Assembly: GCA_015485455.1 (NCBI GenBank)
Contig: WFTN01000496.1
Location: forward strand, 1 to 16,892
DNA from: Planctomycetota bacterium
GTDB taxonomy: Bacteria > Planctomycetota > GCA-002687715 > DRQF01
Direction: 5' to 3'
DNA: 16,892 nucleotides
In this document: piece after piece, positions 15,797 through 16,892 of the stretch
Position numbering within the stretch: the stretch's first letter is position 1
Layout of the letters: each line of letters begins with the position of its first letter
Made by a program: the position numbers and the translations under genes
Notes under the pieces: model-generated
The model's database searches: none
Seen by the model: the letters and a program-made list of their open reading frames with translations, nothing else
What the model was told of the DNA's origin: nothing

Positions 15797-16892
15797 TCAC
15801 TGCACCGCCGCTACCGTCTCCTCGAAGGCGAATTTCTCCCAACCATCCACAAGCTTGCGCTCATTGTCGTCCCGTCGGGTGAGCCCCTTTTTGTCGAAGT
15901 ACTCCAGTAGAGGGATCACATACTTTCGACTTGCCCCAATAATCTCTTTGAAGTCCACGGGCGTCACGCTACCAACTGAAATGATTCGCTCGACCAAGAG
16001 TTTCTCCGCTAGCATAACCCCATCCAAGTGCAGAGCTAAATCGGGCGTCAATGAAACCAGCCGCCCCATTTGAATCAGCCATTGCATAAGGGCTTTCACC
16101 TTTTTTTCCGGCTTTCCTAATTCGTTCACAATCACAGATTTTATCGGAGCCTTGAAAGGCTCTTCCTCATGCATCCTTTCGATGATGATCACCGCTTTCA
16201 TGTCTTCTTTAGAAAGCCCCCCCCGGAAATCGTTGTGTCGCATTTTCCCGGCACCGAGCAAAGTGAACTTACCCCTGTTGACAAGTTCCTGGGTGACCTC
16301 TTCGACCACAGCAATTTCAAGTTTCGTGGCTTTCACAATCTGAGAATTCTGGAAACCAGCGGAAAGGCCCTCGGCTTCATGAAGATCCATCACCGCTTTA
16401 TCAACTTGTTTGATTGCCGAGCGGAACATATCCAGGTGAATCCAACTTTTCCCCCGTTCCAATGGACGCAACCTGCCAGAACTGACAAGCTTCGCGACTT
16501 CTGCCTTGGTCTCCTCAAGGGACAACTTCAAAGTCGTTGCCACTTGACTTGCAGGAACAGCTCGCTTGCCTGCACTCCGAACGACATATTCCAAGTATCC
16601 CAGGCGATCGTCCAAGTGCGCTTCTTTGTTCTCGATATTCTCATTTAACCATGTGCGAAATCTCTTGAATTTCCATTTGGTCTCACCCAAAATTTTGCCG
16701 CCACCCAAGGTCACAACTGGACTCGCTTGCCGAACAACAAAAGGATCACCGGCAGCGCAAACAACTGGCTCTTCCAAACGAATTTGGACCAAAACGTGCT
16801 CCCCAGGCAATGCCACTTTCTTGTCGAGAAGAATGAGCGTCCCACCGATATCCACGGTGCCTAGGTGAAAGCGCACATGGACACCATTGCGA
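15797..16892 (-). CDS. selB: Selenocysteine-specific elongation factor SelB (partial, N-terminal GTPase beyond window)
   Basis: SelB is the EF-Tu-like factor that carries Sec-tRNA to UGA codons followed by a SECIS hairpin. The window holds the C-terminal 364 residues or so, and the frame runs open to the edge. The visible part begins in beta-barrel domain III (NGVHVRFHLGTVDIGGTLIL; then VLVQIRLEEPVVC and DPFVVRQASPVVTLGGGKIL), followed by winged-helix domains. The last one contains VDFKEIIGASRKYVIPLLEY, then FDKKGLTRRDDNERKLV, the classic SelB C-terminal winged helix that binds SECIS. The stop is TGA 15797-15799. Translation starts beyond the window; the GTG near 16876 lies inside the gene. 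The GTPase motifs cannot be checked here. Confidence 0.93.
   Translation of the reverse strand, partial: RNGVHVRFHLGTVDIGGTLILLDKKVALPGEHVLVQIRLEEPVVCAAGDPFVVRQASPVVTLGGGKILGETKWKFKRFRTWLNENIENKEAHLDDRLGYLEYVVRSAGKRAVPASQVATTLKLSLEETKAEVAKLVSSGRLRPLERGKSWIHLDMFRSAIKQVDKAVMDLHEAEGLSAGFQNSQIVKATKLEIAVVEEVTQELVNRGKFTLLGAGKMRHNDFRGGLSKEDMKAVIIIERMHEEEPFKAPIKSVIVNELGKPEKKVKALMQWLIQMGRLVSLTPDLALHLDGVMLAEKLLVERIISVGSVTPVDFKEIIGASRKYVIPLLEYFDKKGLTRRDDNERKLVDGWEKFAFEETVAAVQ

Noticed and set aside
1..16892. Search for tRNA genes, CRISPR arrays, insertion sequences and selenoprotein genes with internal TGA
   Set aside because: No cloverleaf, regular repeat array, terminal inverted repeats with transposase, or gene needing TGA read-through was seen by eye.

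Overview
The window reads as ordinary bacterial chromosome of moderate G+C, most likely from a planctomycete or a close relative. This is inferred from gene style only: a secreted HEAT-like/PDZ protein, a formylglycinamidine ribonucleotide synthase whose N-terminus opens with MLWQFEI and carries PurS-like segments, a divergent sigma factor coupled to a zinc-finger anti-sigma factor, and a protein with two CxxC pairs. Thirteen genes are supported. Two run off the window: the anti-sigma gene on the left and selB on the right. No rRNA, tRNA, CRISPR array, insertion sequence or phage gene was found.

Left part (1-2801): a divergent ECF-like sigma factor gene and a membrane anti-sigma factor gene lie on the minus strand, joined by an ATGA stop/start overlap. 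Pointing the other way is a 270-residue protein of unknown function with two CxxC pairs and what looks like an internal duplication. Middle left (3000-7690): a plus-strand protein quality-control cluster, tig-clpP-clpX, is followed by rlmN. A sigma70-like promoter and a short hairpin with four T's precede tig. ClpX has the IGF loop that docks ClpP, so the two probably form one protease. The trigger factor's PPIase domain looks degenerate.

Middle (7690-10810): a hairpin separates rlmN from two minus-strand genes, a secreted HEAT-like/PDZ protein and accA (acetyl-CoA carboxylase alpha subunit). Between these two lie about 650 bp with no convincing gene. Right part (10810-15710): a divergent intergenic region holds a candidate promoter and an 8-bp inverted repeat ahead of purL. 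This purL has PurS-like segments fused at its N-terminus and overlaps purQ, which in turn overlaps a coiled-coil lipoprotein gene. PurL and PurQ together would carry out the fourth step of purine synthesis without a separate PurS. Right end (15797-16892): the C-terminal half of SelB, on the minus strand, shows that the organism probably makes selenoproteins.

No clearly new multi-gene system is evident. The items most worth a second look are the double-CxxC protein, the sigma/anti-sigma pair, a possible CxxC micro-ORF upstream of accA that lacks a normal start, and the structured leaders of tig and purL.
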